NCBI GenBank assembly: GCA_019633425.1
Contig: WSUB01000024.1
Coordinates: 248,001-312,000 of the forward strand
Source of the DNA: Tulasnella sp. 424
Lineage: Eukaryota > Basidiomycota > Agaricomycetes > Cantharellales > Tulasnellaceae
Length of the DNA stretch: 64,000 bases
Reading direction: 5' to 3'
The notes under the pieces were generated by a model, which saw nothing but the letters and a program-made list of their open reading frames with translations, was not told the DNA's origin and searched no databases. Shown in pieces: positions 11,711 through 24,100 of this stretch. The stretch's first letter is position 1. Each line of letters starts with the position of its first letter. A program made the position numbers and the translations under genes.

Positions 11711-12512
11711 ATGAAGCTCACCGTCACCATCGCCCAGCTCTCGCCTCTGATCGCTCCGGGTTACAAGCTCGTATTCAATGGAACGTATATCTAGTGAATA
11801 GACTTCATGTATTATGCTCCGCGGATCTGGGGACTTAACATTCAATACCGTTCTTCGATAAATTGAACGGAGTGAGCGACGGTTCCGCTCCATGGGCCGC
11901 ACAGCTGGACGGGGCGAGGCTTTCATTCAGGTCCAGCACTTCTCGACTGCATCCACAAAGTTGGTCCCATCGCTCCTTCCGACACCGAACATTTCCTACC
12001 AACCAGTGTCGATTGTCGATTCCGTCGTGATCGAGACGGATGTGTGTGACGACGTTAGGAGTGTGAACGACAGAATGCTCTTCGATCGTTTCCTAACCAA
12101 AACAAAGAGCAACCGGAGGACCGATAAATTTCTCCACTATACAAGGAAGTCGGGAGGTTGTCACGTACCGGGAGCGAGATTTCCTACATATTCAGTCGTA
12201 CGTGCGTATTTCCTTGCGAGAAGTACGATTTCTCTGAGCGTGAAATTCCCCCTCACCGCAGGTGACATGATTACGCTTCGTGGAGCGGTTGAAGGTACCA
12301 ACAGGCTTAACAGTCTCGATCGATGGGTCTGAGCCCAAGTCTTACACCCCACCAAGCCATACCTCGCCAGAAACGATCGTTGCTCTCGCTCACGCATCAA
12401 ATTTTGGCCCTGGGCGCCACACGGTGATAGTGAGGAGCGATTACTCAAGGATGGGAAAAGCTGGATCGAGATTGCTTCGACAGAGGCTTTGACAGACCTG
12501 AAGCGAGCGAGT
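11711..12512 (+). pseudogene. Orphan single-pass membrane protein family, decayed copy 1
   Basis: Starts with MKLTVTIAQLSPLIAPG, closely matching the first exon of the intact gene at 13335 (MKFNVTIAYPSPLIAAG). Further blocks in order: DGSAPWAAQLDG near 11880, VSIVDSVVIETD near 12010-12040 (compare ASILDNVVVEMD), SGGCHVPG near 12150, then DMITLRGAVEG near 12262 and VSIDGSEPKSYTPP near 12315 with ALAHASNFGPGRHT. The last two segments lie in different frames, and the DGK-like segment near 12450 shifts again. No stretch after position 12512 resembles the Ser-rich stalk and membrane segment. I read it as a pseudogene; unusual splicing could rescue one of the shifts but hardly all. Confidence 0.7.
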
Positions 12513-13334
12513 ACGTCCGATCCTTACACCATTCTGACCGAGTGCTAGCTGTGGTTCCTCGTTTGGTCTGCTCTAGTGATTCGTTTACTTTGACGCTTCC
12601 TCCTGGGTTGAAGTCGTCATCTGGAGATGAGCCGGTAAATCTGGCCGTGGACGCTGTCCCCTACAGCGTTGACATACCGCCCCCACCTCTCGAATGTGGC
12701 ACCTATGTTTGAGCTGCATAAAAAAAACCTTCGGACTTTTTGGCAAATGTTATCACTCCGCTTAAGTTCCCCTTTCGAAAAGCTGGATCGCCTGGCGAGC
12801 TAGGCAATCACCACAATGCAACTTGATTGTATCGCCGTGTCTGAACTTAGCTAGTTTGCGGTGAGAGGTGACGAGATAAAAATACTCTTTTTTCATTCCA
12901 TCAAGATGAGACAAGCACCTTCGAGGGAGTCCTCATCAGGCTAGTTAGACCCTCCAAGGCTTTTTGTACAACCGCAATGCCCCTTTGGACTCCGTCTCTA
13001 ATGGCATTGTCTTTGGCGTAGGGAGCCGACGCCACAATCAAGCGACGGGAAAGCTGACGTTGTTCTGTTTGATCGTCCAATCAGCGCCTGGGAACGGTTC
13101 CACGTGATACCCTCATTTAGTCTGCTTCTGAGACACACGTTATCAATGCACCCTGTGGGTGTAGCGATAAGTTCCCGAGCTCGCGTCATCTGAAATACTT
13201 AACCCCGTCCTATCGATTTGATTTCACATCAGAGGTTCCTCCCCTCCTCTGCCCTCTGTCTTCCCGCGCTAGCTGCTCGAGTGCTTTTCTCCCCCGTCGG
13301 CCGATTTTCTCCCACAAACGTTTACGAGTAAAAA
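12513..13334. other. Spacer upstream of the intact orphan membrane gene
   Basis: No gene recognised. It should hold the promoter of the 13335 gene. No convincing TATA element. Confidence 0.35.
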
Positions 13335-14583
13335 ATGAAATTCAACGTTACGATCGCATATCCATCGCCGCTTATCGCTGCAGGATCGCTTTTCTTCAAT
13401 GGCACTGCGGTTTGGTGAGAGACTCGATGGCTCTCTTTCGGAAGCTTCCGGAAACGCTCACCACATCCCTTTTACAGGCTTAGAGGCGAAGGGATACCGA
13501 CCAAGGTCCCATACACCGTGAACCTCGACTCTGTCGAGTACAATTTTGTTAATGGGCAGCTATTATCCGACGCACTCTTTTGGGATGACACCTCTGCGGA
13601 TAAAGAGCACAATGTCCTTATCCAACCAGCTTCCATTCTCGATAATGTTGTCGTCGAAATGGATTTGGGTGATCAGGCGGATGCTATCATGAGCTTGGAC
13701 GATAGTATGCTCTTCCAGGAGAAGGGTTTCACCACACAGGGTCAATGGACGATGAACGAATGTTTGGGCTCTGGGAGAGCAGCTGGAACTTGCCATGTTA
13801 GCGAGGGAACTGGAAGCGAGTTTTCCTACGAGTTTGAGGGTACGTCCGAGCCTTCGTCACTCCATCGACTGAACACGAGATTTATCCAAGCCGGGGGAAC
13901 CATCCTTAATAGGCGACGCCATCACCGTTTGGGGAGCTGTCGAAGGTGTCAACAGTCTCTACACGGTCTCTATCGACGGTCTGCAACCCACCTCTTACTC
14001 CCCACCCAACACCACTTCATCAAGACCCATAACCGTTCTGGCACATGCTTCGAACCTTGGGGCAGGATCCCATACCTTGACGCTCACGAGCCAACCTAAG
14101 GATGGGAAAAGTCGGGTTGAGATCGACTCTGTGCAGCTTTATGCTAAGACGACTTCTGGGTAAGTGCTGTCTCTCCTCTGCTCCCGATAAGGATGTTTCA
14201 TCATTAACCCTCCTCCTATTTCGGTTTATTCGTATAGATCATCCACCGTCCCCAGCGGTTCATCTTCAAGCACTCCTGTCGTCGGCGCTTCTGGTGGCCT
14301 ATCCAGAACCGCGAAGATTGCAATTATTGGCGGGGTTGTCTGTGGAGTTATCCTTCTCGGTGCACTCGTTGCGTTCATCCTCCTTATGCGCAAGAGAAAC
14401 GCTCGCGCCGCAGCCCAGAGCAAGAACCCATCAACCCTCGCTTCGGGCGTTCGTGTGGACATCAAAACTCGTACCAGGGATGACGACGAAGAGACTTTGG
14501 CCGGGTCCGTCAAGGATATGAAGAAGGATGGAATCGAGTTGAGTCCGCTTGAGAGTCAGACGAGATTGCCGTCAAGGTGGTGA
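13335..14583 (+). CDS. Orphan single-pass membrane protein, intact member
   Basis: Four exons (13335-13414, 13478-13839, 13913-14159, 14238-14583) give 344 residues in frame. The extracellular-looking half is rich in beta-prone segments in two repeats-like blocks: VPYTVNLDSVEYNFVNG to the CHVSEGTGSEF region, and DAITVWGAVEGVNSLYTVSI through GAGSHTLTLTS. The second resembles the carbohydrate-binding-like beta sandwich of many mushroom transmembrane proteins. A Ser/Thr stalk (about 231-250) precedes one membrane segment (about 257-280, IAIIGGVVCGVILLGALVAF) with a positive RKRNAR stop-transfer, and a charged cytosolic tail of about 64 residues. There is no clear N-terminal signal peptide, which is odd for this topology; the C-terminal segment might serve as the anchor, or an upstream exon is missed. 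Function unknown. Two decayed relatives lie in the window (11.7 and 40.2-40.8 kb). Confidence 0.75.
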
Positions 14584-16435
14584 ACATGGAGTTTAGCGGA
14601 GACCATGGACTTGAATTTGAAATGAAGCATGGAATGGAATGAAACGACAAATCATTTTGCAAAAACACGTCACTCCCCCTGTTCAATGACCTCGCGATGA
14701 TTTTTCACATGGTCCATGTTGGACGATTGTGTATAGCGGACCGTTCTTTTTTTACTGTACAGATTTGTACGGGACATGTTGTCCTTTTACGTGTAAGTGT
14801 ACCTGCCTGTGGCGTATACATGATTGTACCCCTTTGCGGAGTGTTCGGTCTGAGGTTGAAGCCGCGCATGCCTTGAATTCGTGCAGCTGCCACAGTGGGA
14901 CACAAACGCAGTCAAGTTGGGAAATCCCTCAGTCTAAAGCCTATGCGCCCCAGTTCGCATGCCCAGAAGCTACCTGAAGGCTGAGTCTCTGCTTTTCGCT
15001 TCTGCACCCTACTCATCCTCCCTTGCGCCGTCATCCAAACTGGTGGTTAATTTCCCAACCTTAATACCCTCCAGAAGCGATCTGTGACATTTCCCTTTTC
15101 CAAAAGAAAAATAAAAAGGAAAAGGGAAAAATAAAAATTCATTCTCATACTACAAGCACGCGGAATATCGTTTTCTCTGCCGCGACCCCGTCAAGACATG
15201 ATGAACATGCAGCCTGTGTCGATGCAGCGCGCGGAGATGACGAACGCCGCGCCTGGCCAGGTTCTAAGCAGCCCAACCTTATGCATTTATTACCTCCATC
15301 AAGACGGAAAGGTCAAAATCCAATTGCTGGTGTTGTCCGTTTACGTTCAAGTCTGACGAAATGAGGCACATCACAGCTTCGAACAGCACTCAGCCCGGTC
15401 GCGACGTCGGCGTCCCCGTTCGGATTCCCGCTGACTTCGGGGATCCATCGCAAACCTAGTTCCCATTAGCATGCGTTGGAGTCAAATTGATTTAGGAGTA
15501 GCGAAGCCCAGTTCCCTGGTCTAATGAACGTGTTACTCGGTCCGCTCTAGAAGCGAGCAAAATAATAGCACCTTTCAAATTCGGGTATCACCGTCGGAGA
15601 TGAGGCGCAGGTTGTGGGACCTGGACGACACCAGCCGTAACTTCGAACGGGTTTAGTGTTATGTACACTGATCGGTCGTAGGCAATTTAGACCCTCTTCC
15701 ATCCACTGTTCTAGTCGTAGTGCAGGAAGGAACGATGGAAGTCACCGGGAGAAGCATTCAGTGGTCGCTCAGCTGCTTTGCACCATGATACGCCCCTAGG
15801 TGTAATTCTAACGGGGTACTATGCGAGGGGATCATTTGCACGGGTCTCCGGCGACTTTCGTGCCGGTAATGGAGTGGGGTTTGGGGCGCCCTTTGTTGAA
15901 GCTTAAAAAGGAAGTCGACGGAAGCGGATTGTGCTACCCCCAAGGAGCAAGGCCGTAGTATTACGTAACGCACACTTTCCCTTAGAGTGTGCTTGCCTTA
16001 ACGAGAAGGAGAGGACTTGACAGACGCCTCCGGTTTATGCGACGGTGTTCTAGCTAATCAAGGTATACAATTCTGAAGTGAGTCCGAGCTTTTGCACTTT
16101 CAGGCGACTCTGGTTCTGATCGGTCATTTGTCTGGCAGCCGTGAGGAAGCCACCTAACCGCGCCTTGATCGCAAGGGGAACAGGTTGTGAGGCGGGGTTT
16201 TTAGATGTGACTGATGCTATATTGACGGAAAGGTTGTTGTTGTGGACGGAACAGAAGCGGGTGAAGCAATTGAGAGACACTGAGAGCTGCCGGGGAACCT
16301 CCAGCGATCAAAGCCATCCATGTTTTGGGGAAGGATCAAGCAGCCTACAGAGAGTCTAGATAGGTCACAGCCAGTTCGTCACAGCCCAGTGACACAATCC
16401 AACGCTCTACCCCCGATCTTGAGCACCAACCTACC
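14584..16435. other. Gene-free stretch between orphan membrane gene and ARP5
   Basis: I see no gene, RNA or repeat that I can support. Short A-rich tracts occur at about 15100-15140, including AAAGGGAAAAATAAAAA; they may belong to a 3' UTR. Confidence 0.4.
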
Positions 16436-19400
16436 TCAGATGACATAGTTGGGATTTCCACCCCACCATGTTCGTATTCTATCGGCCCCATACTCCTCAT
16501 AGTCTGCCTTCGAGATCATCCCCGTGGCAGGAGTTCCAAATTCTGGAGTTCTCGCGAATGCGGCCATGCCGTACCAAGCATCCAATTGTGGATTTTGGGC
16601 CAATTTGACCGAGATTTCGGTATCGGGAGGGAGTAACTGCCGGATAGTTGATAGAACTCGCGGCTGGAGGTTGGGGATTTGCGACGAGCCTCCTGTTAAA
16701 AACACATTCTGCGAACAGAAAAGAAGTCCCGATGTCAGGTTAATGTCGCTTTAGAAGGCTGTACTGATGGGCACCGACTTTGGCGAGCCTGACCCTATCC
16801 TGGACAGTGAACGAGCCGAGGATATTGTTGATTATCTCCCCCAGACCTGCACAATCGACGCCGGCCATACTTGGTGTGAACCAGGCCTCAGGAACCTTCC
16901 AGCGCTCGACATTCAAAGTCATCTGGTGTTTGGTCGTTGGATCCTGCATTGTCTCGGCATCGTATGCGGGACAAAATGCACGAATCAAAGCCGACTTGCG
17001 AGTTGAGATGGATGCCCAAGTGTTCGAGACCGAGAAATTGGGGTCATGAGCCAATAGCCGAGTCTCGATGGTTTTCAGCTGGTTCAGGTCCTCCTCCTCG
17101 GAGAGTCCATCACCTCCTCCCTGGGAGCAAAAAAGGCGTCGTAAGCCGAGACTGCGAGGTAAATGCGATAGCATACATACGATTTCCCGATAGATGTCGA
17201 AGTCGGCGTCGTCCATCCCGAAGTCATCATCTTCCACGTTTCAATTAGTTTCATGAAGGCTGTGAGTGACATGGGACCGGCGAGGACTCACCGTCGTCTC
17301 CTCGTTTCCTACGTTTACGTGCAGGCAATTGGTCGGTAGTTAGGGTAGCGATGTTCCTCATTCGGGCTTGGTTCGCAGCACTCTTCCGGTCACTGAGCTC
17401 CGCCTTCTTTTTTTCCCGCTCCCTCATCTTCGCCGCCAGCCTCTGAGAACGTCGAACGTGTATTTCGGATCAGCTACGACCCTCGCTCTTAGGAGCCGAC
17501 AAGCTCGGAGAACGACTTACCTCGTGGTCCGATCGGAGCTTTGCCGACCATGCTTCGAAATCGTTTTCTCGCTCCTGCTCTTCCAGTCGTGCCTCCTCTT
17601 CGGCCGCAGCCTTTTCTTTGGCCTTCTCCTCCTTCATGCGTACACGAGCTTCATAGAGACCCTTGTTAAGCTTTTGCCTGCGCTTTTCCTTGAGTCCTTC
17701 CTCGTCCAACTAATAGTCAAAACGATGAGCTTGCGAGAGATGACGAAGTGATGGTCAATTTTACCTCCTCGTCCGGAACATCAAGCAATGGGAATGTAGG
17801 TTCTTCCTAACCAGGAACATCCAAATATGTTGTCAGGGAAAGTCAAGGGTAGAACATCGGTGTGGGACTAACCGTAAGCTCGTCCTCTGGCGCATCCTTC
17901 TTCTTTGCCCTCTTCAGGTCAGCTTCCAGCTTCTTAATCAGATCGTCCAAAGCCTTCTCCGACTCGATATCGGCCTCTTCCAGTTGCTCCTAAAAGGGTA
18001 TGAGCAGGAAATTAATTAGCCAGGTCCGAGAGGTCTCACCGCAAATGCTTCTTCGCCTTCGTCATCCTTCGATTTTCTCAGGGCCAGGAGCTCCTCCAGG
18101 TAACGTTCCTTCTCTTGCAACTGACGAAGCCAGCGCCGAAGTTAGAGCCGACGTTCCGCCGCGAACTAAGGGTAAGTTATCTCTACCTTCTCGGCACGTC
18201 TTCGTGCAGCCTCCTCCTGTAATCGCCTCCCGCTCTCCTTCCGTTTCTCTGCCAACGCTGCAAGTTCCTCTTCGGTCTTGATTTTCTCAGCCTGCGCTGC
18301 CCCACGGGACAACCAAATTAGGATTAGTCCAGTTTGTCCTTCGAAGCAGCGTCGCAACCCGCTAGATGGGAACCACGGACCGACTGTGAAAATGGAAATT
18401 GGACGACCCTATTTGCTTGTGTCATACCATCGGGGTCGTTCAGTTGTCGAAGTGTCTCCTTGTAATCCAGTGAAAACTCTGAAAATGTCTGATACAGCCA
18501 CTAGCTCAAGGAAGCCCGATCAACCGTCAAAATTCAGGGTGCATCGAGTGAGAAAACTAGCTCACCGTCCCATTCTGGGGCAAGGCAAGTAGGTTGGTAG
18601 CGGGAAAAGTGGGGTACTTCAGTTGGAGTAGTTTGACGAGATACTGCGAAGCCTGCAAGCCGCCGAAAGGAAGTCTGCAATCGGAGTGTGCGTGGGTGAG
18701 TGGCGGAACCCCAATGGATGGCGTTCATCCAAAGCGTTGTTTTCGCTGAAGCCTGTCACAGGAAGACCTTACCTCCGTGTTTTGGAGTAAATGGGTACCC
18801 CACCCAGGACCGGTACGACGGACGTGCTAGCGGTGTTGAACGAAAGCACCAGACCATCGCGGCGGTCAGCCGGGACAGGCGCTAAGTTGTAGGCAAATGA
18901 CATAAGCGAATCGACCGCATATGTAACGCCGGGAACCGAGTAGAGTTCGAACATCATTTCGGAGACGACTGAGAAGGTTCGGACAATGAAAAGAAGGAAG
19001 CAAAACGCGCGGAAGCCTCGTGGTCAGCTATCCAAAGGGAGATAGAGGCTCAAGAAAACACCGACTTGAACGACTCTGAGATAGTGTGCAAAGCCTTTCG
19101 GTCATAATGATAGGGTGATCCACGGTGGATGTATCAATGCCGAGATGAAGGAAGGCGAAGTCTAGCGCGGCTTCCTACGGGGCGGAGGGTGTCAATTTCA
19201 TCCGTTCGAGACTGAATGAGCTGCCGTCAACTCATCCGATACTTTATGAGAACGACGCACCAAAGCTTCCGAGTTATTCAGGTGGTCCCCTTCCCAAGGG
19301 GATTTTGCAGCAGCGCGTGCTTGAGGTTCAACGTCTACAGAGTCTCCAAACAGGAGAACCTGTCGATTAGATCGTTTGTCTCGAAACTTTGCAACCAAGT

Positions 19401-19630
19401 TCGGCTGAACGTGTGGTCCGTTTTCCTGGGTTGCCCAACCATAGCGGAAGAATGTCGAGCCTAGGGCGTCAAGGCAGGGCAAATTCAGCCTCTTTTTTCC
19501 GCAGCTACTTTCCCGTGAACGGACCATTGTCAATCACAATTGGAGTGTTTGAGTTCCCATCGTAGTTCGCATTGAATACAACTGGGTCGCCTGCCACTGG
19601 AGGCTCCGGTAAGTTGTACACTTCGCTCAT
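16436..19630 (-). CDS. ARP5: Arp5, actin-related subunit of the INO80 chromatin remodeller
   Basis: Arp5 forms, with Ies6, the module that couples INO80 ATP hydrolysis to nucleosome sliding. Fifteen exons keep frame: 19525-19630, 19261-19460, 19066-19174, 18773-18968, 18566-18674, 18381-18476, 18187-18291, 18040-18120, 17873-17989, 17765-17806, 17521-17709, 17292-17442, 17181-17230, 16779-17120, 16436-16708; total 721 residues (yeast 755). Signatures: actin phosphate-1 loop IVIDNGSTFFRYGWA, DTSTVDHPIIMTE, YSKTRRLPFGGLQASQYL, a long charged coiled-coil insertion typical of Arp5 (EEELAALAEKRKESGRRL and following), DDFGMDDADFDIYREI, and the C-terminal actin fold FLTGGSSQIPNL, DAWYGMAAFA and WWGGNPNY. 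Exon 6 uses an acceptor that I chose by homology. Several donors are GTC-type (GTCCGT, GTCGGT). The start MSEVYNLPEPP fits the family. A 5' neighbour is divergent. Confidence 0.92.
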
Positions 19631-19948
19631 GGGACCCGGAAATGGTGAGGGAAGAAGCGCAACAAACAAGGATGATGCACCGCATCCCACGGTTCAACCT
19701 CCACCATTGGCTATCACCGGATTCGCAGGGACAACATTCTGGTTTCCATCACTCGTCTGAATCAACCATCAGCAGTCACAGCAACGAAACAGGAAATTTG
19801 AATTCTCCGAATACAATTAAACCGACCATCCTATCTTAGTCCTCTAACGAATCAGGCTCCAACTCGGACATTGCGTCTTCCATACATCATCTTGCTCCTT
19901 CGTCCTCATTCAACCAGAACGTCATATTAACTCACAGCGGTCCAATCG
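19631..19948. promoter_or_regulatory. Divergent intergenic region, ARP5 and the 19949 gene
   Basis: About 318 nt between two divergent starts, so probably a shared promoter region. No canonical TATA or CCAAT element that I would defend. Confidence 0.4.
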
Positions 19949-21116
19949 ATGTCCGAGTCTCGCTCCAACATTGAACTGCAATCCTCATGGCCCCCAAGCT
20001 CTGGCCCAGCAATTGAAACAAATGAACGGCAATCCGCGAACCAGCCCCGAGGCGAAGGCATCACTATGAAGGATGTCGGGAAGGCTAATATCGTAAGTTA
20101 ACCTAACGTCCCTATCGTTTGCCACTTGTCCTAGGTGGTCTGGTGCGCTGATCGTGGGTTCTGTTGATCTGGGCTTCTTATCCCCCTTTAGGCACCACAA
20201 AACTCCTTTTCCGTCCTCTCGCGGCATGGATGCTCGTGGGTGTCGGTTTACGATTTTGCCTTGCGCATTTCCGACTTCGAATCGAAAAACTACCTCACGT
20301 TGTTCTCCTTGGAACGGTCCGATCTCGCTCGAGATCTTCCAGGAAGCTCAGGTGCGAGGCAGCCTTATCGGCCTGACAATCGGGGTTTCGACTGGTGAGC
20401 AAACAACTTGCTCTTTCGAGCTTGATTCGTTTCATTCAACCTTCAAGCTTTGGTCCGCCTTCGAATACTTTCCCCGCTTTCCCCCAGCATAGGTCATCCG
20501 ACCTGCGCGAAAGGGGAGGGGCGGTAACATTGTCTGTGTGGAAGGGGTCTGGTCAGCCTCTGTATCTTCGGATCCTAACGTGCATCTCTCTTTCACCCTT
20601 AGCTGCATTTGGAAAGCGATATTGGAGACTAAGTGCTAATCGGGCCTTTCTCACTGCATTTCGTGAGTTGCTTTGCTCTTCTCCGCGAGTTCGCTTACAG
20701 GACCATTGATTGTGACCCTAATTCGTACTCGCCACCTCGGATCAACTTACCTTTGGACTGTCACGGCCCTCATTCCTATCTTCGGATGCTCACCTGCCAC
20801 TCTCCACCTTGGCTTCATGTTGGACTGGGGTATTTACCTTGCTGTTTTGGGTAAGCCCCTCTCGATTTATTCTCTCGATATCCGACGGCGCATTTTGACC
20901 CCAGTTGATTTTGACTTCATTCTTCTCATACCGACCGTTCTTATCGCGATGCCCGCCGAATATACTCACAGCTTAGTGACCGGAATGACCGCGGCCTACG
21001 GCTCGACGCGGTGGCTGCTCTCGCAGTACCTTGCCGAATTACGGCTCCGCAAATCCCTCAACGCTCCGATGACCTCCCCTTCTACTTCCTCGGACTTCCA
21101 AAAACGTGCACCTTGA
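19949..21116 (+). pseudogene. Unrecognised multi-exon gene with membrane-like segments, possibly decayed
   Basis: A clean start (MSESRSNIELQSSWPPSSGP) runs to a GTAAGT donor at about 20095. Beyond it, several acceptors and donors look usable (for example CCTTTAG near 20194, GTGAGC near 20396, TTACAG near 20700), but I could not join them into one convincing frame. Late segments are hydrophobic: LWTVTALIPIFGCSPATLHLGFML near 20750-20830, and after a probable intron at 20851-20905 FDFILLIPTVLIAMP. It ends in a charged tail (RLRKSLNAPM) with a stop at 21116. This may be a real polytopic membrane protein with short exons, or a remnant. I do not recognise the family. It is labelled pseudogene only because the frame is unresolved. 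Confidence 0.3.
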
Positions 21117-24100
21117 GAATCAAGACCTATCTCGAACGAAGCTTTCCCCACTCATTTTACTTTGAAAAGCGGTACAAATGTTTATGCAATCGACCGATCC
21201 CACTCCCATGTCCAAGGAGGCTTTCATCCGTAAGACCTGAGGATAACCCCCTTTCTTCCCCCTCGCCATCAGTTGGAGCAGGAGAGCACCCCTTCGATTT
21301 TCCAATGAGATTTTTTGATAGCGTTCGAATCCTGTTATGGGTGTGCGGAGGATAGGCTCCAAATTTCACGCACCGCTCATCAGCCTAAACTAAGGTTCGC
21401 TTGTTCCCCTGGCCGTCACACATGCACAGCGACGTCACGCAAAGCGTGATCATTCTTCCCACCTTACCACCGAAAAGAAAATTGATCACCGCAACGAACC
21501 TATTTTATTTTTCAGACTAGACTCTGTCTCACGGAGTCTCTAAACTTGACAAGCGATTGAGATCGTCACGTACTTCCCCGAAGAAATGACACTTGATCAT
21601 TTCGCTCATATCCGAGGATTATCCTCTTGCGACCCCCCTCCCAAAGCATGTGCCCGAGGAACAACTCGACCGGAAAGGCCTTCCGCAATGACAAAGAACG
21701 TTGCACAGCCGTCGTGGCAAAAAGTCTAGACAACCCCTCCTCCGAGGCCACGATGCTCAGGAACCATCCGTTCCTGGTTCTCAGTGCCAACCACCCACCC
21801 TCCTGTCATCGCATTGCATCGCTCTTCCCCATTACCCAAACTTGTGATCTTCTCGATCTGAAATCTCAATTCGAAAGTGGTGCTGTCCTTCATCTGGGCC
21901 GTCGGCAAAGAGACCTTTGCGTGCTTCTGAACTCCTCCACCCCCTCTTTAATGCGAAATTCAATTCCCTCCTATCAAATTTCTTCGCGTGAACAAGACAC
22001 ACAGCGAGGCGAGGCCTCTAACTGCGCATGTACGTACAAAGCTCGGCGGAACTGCTGTGTGGTTGCAATAATGAAAAAACGTATCCGTCACTCCCCGTGC
22101 GATAATCTCGGACACGATGAATTGGAAAACCGCGCTAAGAGCTTGCCTTGTCTTCGTTTCATGGGCGGGGTGTCGCCGCACCCGTCGTATGACTGCCATG
22201 ACGCCACGAGCCAGAGTCGGGGTATCGAACGCAACACGACGTACGTATTCAGCGAATAAAACCTTCATTCAATGGACGCCAGGCCGATCTTTTCTCCCGC
22301 GTTCGGCCATGAGGCGTGCTTCGTTTTGGCTGGGTCGCTGCAATTCATCAGTTGCCGTTCCCAGGCATCCCTTGGCCAATTCGATTCATAACTCGGGCAT
22401 CATATCGGGGTGCAGTCGAGATACAGGAGAAAAGAATGTTCGTTAACGTTGTCTTAGGAGGAAACCTCGTGACCGCCGCGCGCGGACAGCGTTGAGTTCG
22501 GGGAGGGAGAGAGAAAGAAGCCCAGACGCTCTTCAGTCCTCCCCCGCACACGCCGTCTCTCTCTCCTTTGAAATGTGACCAGCGTGAGGAAGGTTTTGGC
22601 TTCGTTCGCATCGGCTATTACAACGACGACTCGATATGAACTAAAGAAGGGGAAGGAAAGGAGATATCAAATTCGCAACGCCCAACAGGAGGGACGTCCA
22701 CCACGACTCTGTTTTTTCTCTGTCATGTGTCGTTAGCGTGAGGTGCGGGCAGCGTCAGACACAGCCTAAATCCAGCATCTAGTGCTTGCAGCTTCGATTG
22801 AACGAAGGTTCATGGTGAGCTGGTGGATGGATGCCGTGGAATGGAAAACCGCTCAATATGTCTATACTGGGGACCATTTCCTAAACCGAGCACCTTACCC
22901 AAACGAAACTCCATTCGGGTCAGCCCGAGCTTGCAAGTGTCAATGTCGAACTCGAGCTTCGCTGTTTACAGCGCGAGACGTTGAACTACGAACTGTGGAA
23001 TTGGGGTTGCCCGATAGAGTAGGTCCATTTTGGGGGGGACCACTTCCCCCCTCAGTTGGGAACGATCACGCGTTTCCCAAAAAGATTCGCCAATGACGAG
23101 TCGATCGAACTCTCTAAGCTCGATTTGGCTCGACTTCTGTCGCTCGTTAGATCGCGCTCGGCGTGCACCCTTCCTCGGCTGAGAGCTATGCCCGTTCGCA
23201 AAATAAAAAATCAAATAAATAACGTTGATGCACGTCCTGTTTTAGCGCAGAATGTGCTCAGGCCTCGGGCCTCGAACTTCGGAAACGAACGGATTGAGGA
23301 GCGGTGGCAAGAGTGAGATCTCATGTCCAAATCGAGTTTCTTGCGAAGGTGGATGAGTGGATCGAGCTCTGAAGGAGAGACTAAAGCGTTGGCTGTCCGC
23401 ATTGACAGGCCTGCTGACCAGCCTCTCTATCGCAGAAGAATGCTGGTATGGACAACACGGACGAGCGAAGAATGCCGATGATAAACTACTGTTGTCCAGG
23501 ACCATTTCGTTTTGACTGCAGGAGAGGTCACCGGCGATCTTCGCACGCTCTCGGCGGGTGCGAAGCTTTTATTGTCTTTGCTTTCTCAACGGAAGTGAGA
23601 GAGGAGGAACGTGAGGGAAATGCAGACCGGGAGGGTGATTTCTTCTCGAGCCTCTGCCTCTGTTCGGAAGCAACTCAAAGCGGACCGCGCGATGCTTTGA
23701 ACTTGCTATCGACCTTCGTTTGATTAGCCCTTTTCCCCAGTAAACAAACAAACCTTGCCCCGACATGAACGAAGTATACCCAAAAAGGTTCTGGTTGGGA
23801 AAGCAACAAGTACGGCAGTTTGATTCACAAGCTCCGCGGTTCCGGCTCACTTTGTGCTTCCAACCCACCCAGCATCGCGGAAGTAAGCCTAGAAAGGGCC
23901 GCTGGTCCAATAGATACGCAAATGTATGTTCAAGCGAACAAAGTGATCTGGGCCATATGGAGCGAGAGGTGACCATTGACTCTTGTGTGCTTCTCGCCGA
24001 GCCCTTTCGTTATCATCCCCCTACCCTCCTGATTCATGAAATGAGAATAACCTTGCCACTTCACAACGATGGAGTTCGTAAACATGTGAACGTCGCAGGG

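Noticed and set aside
21627..22259. 210-codon + strand ORF
   Set aside because: Arg/Ser/His-rich composition typical of chance ORFs in GC-rich DNA, opposed by ORFs on the other strand; no recognisable motif.
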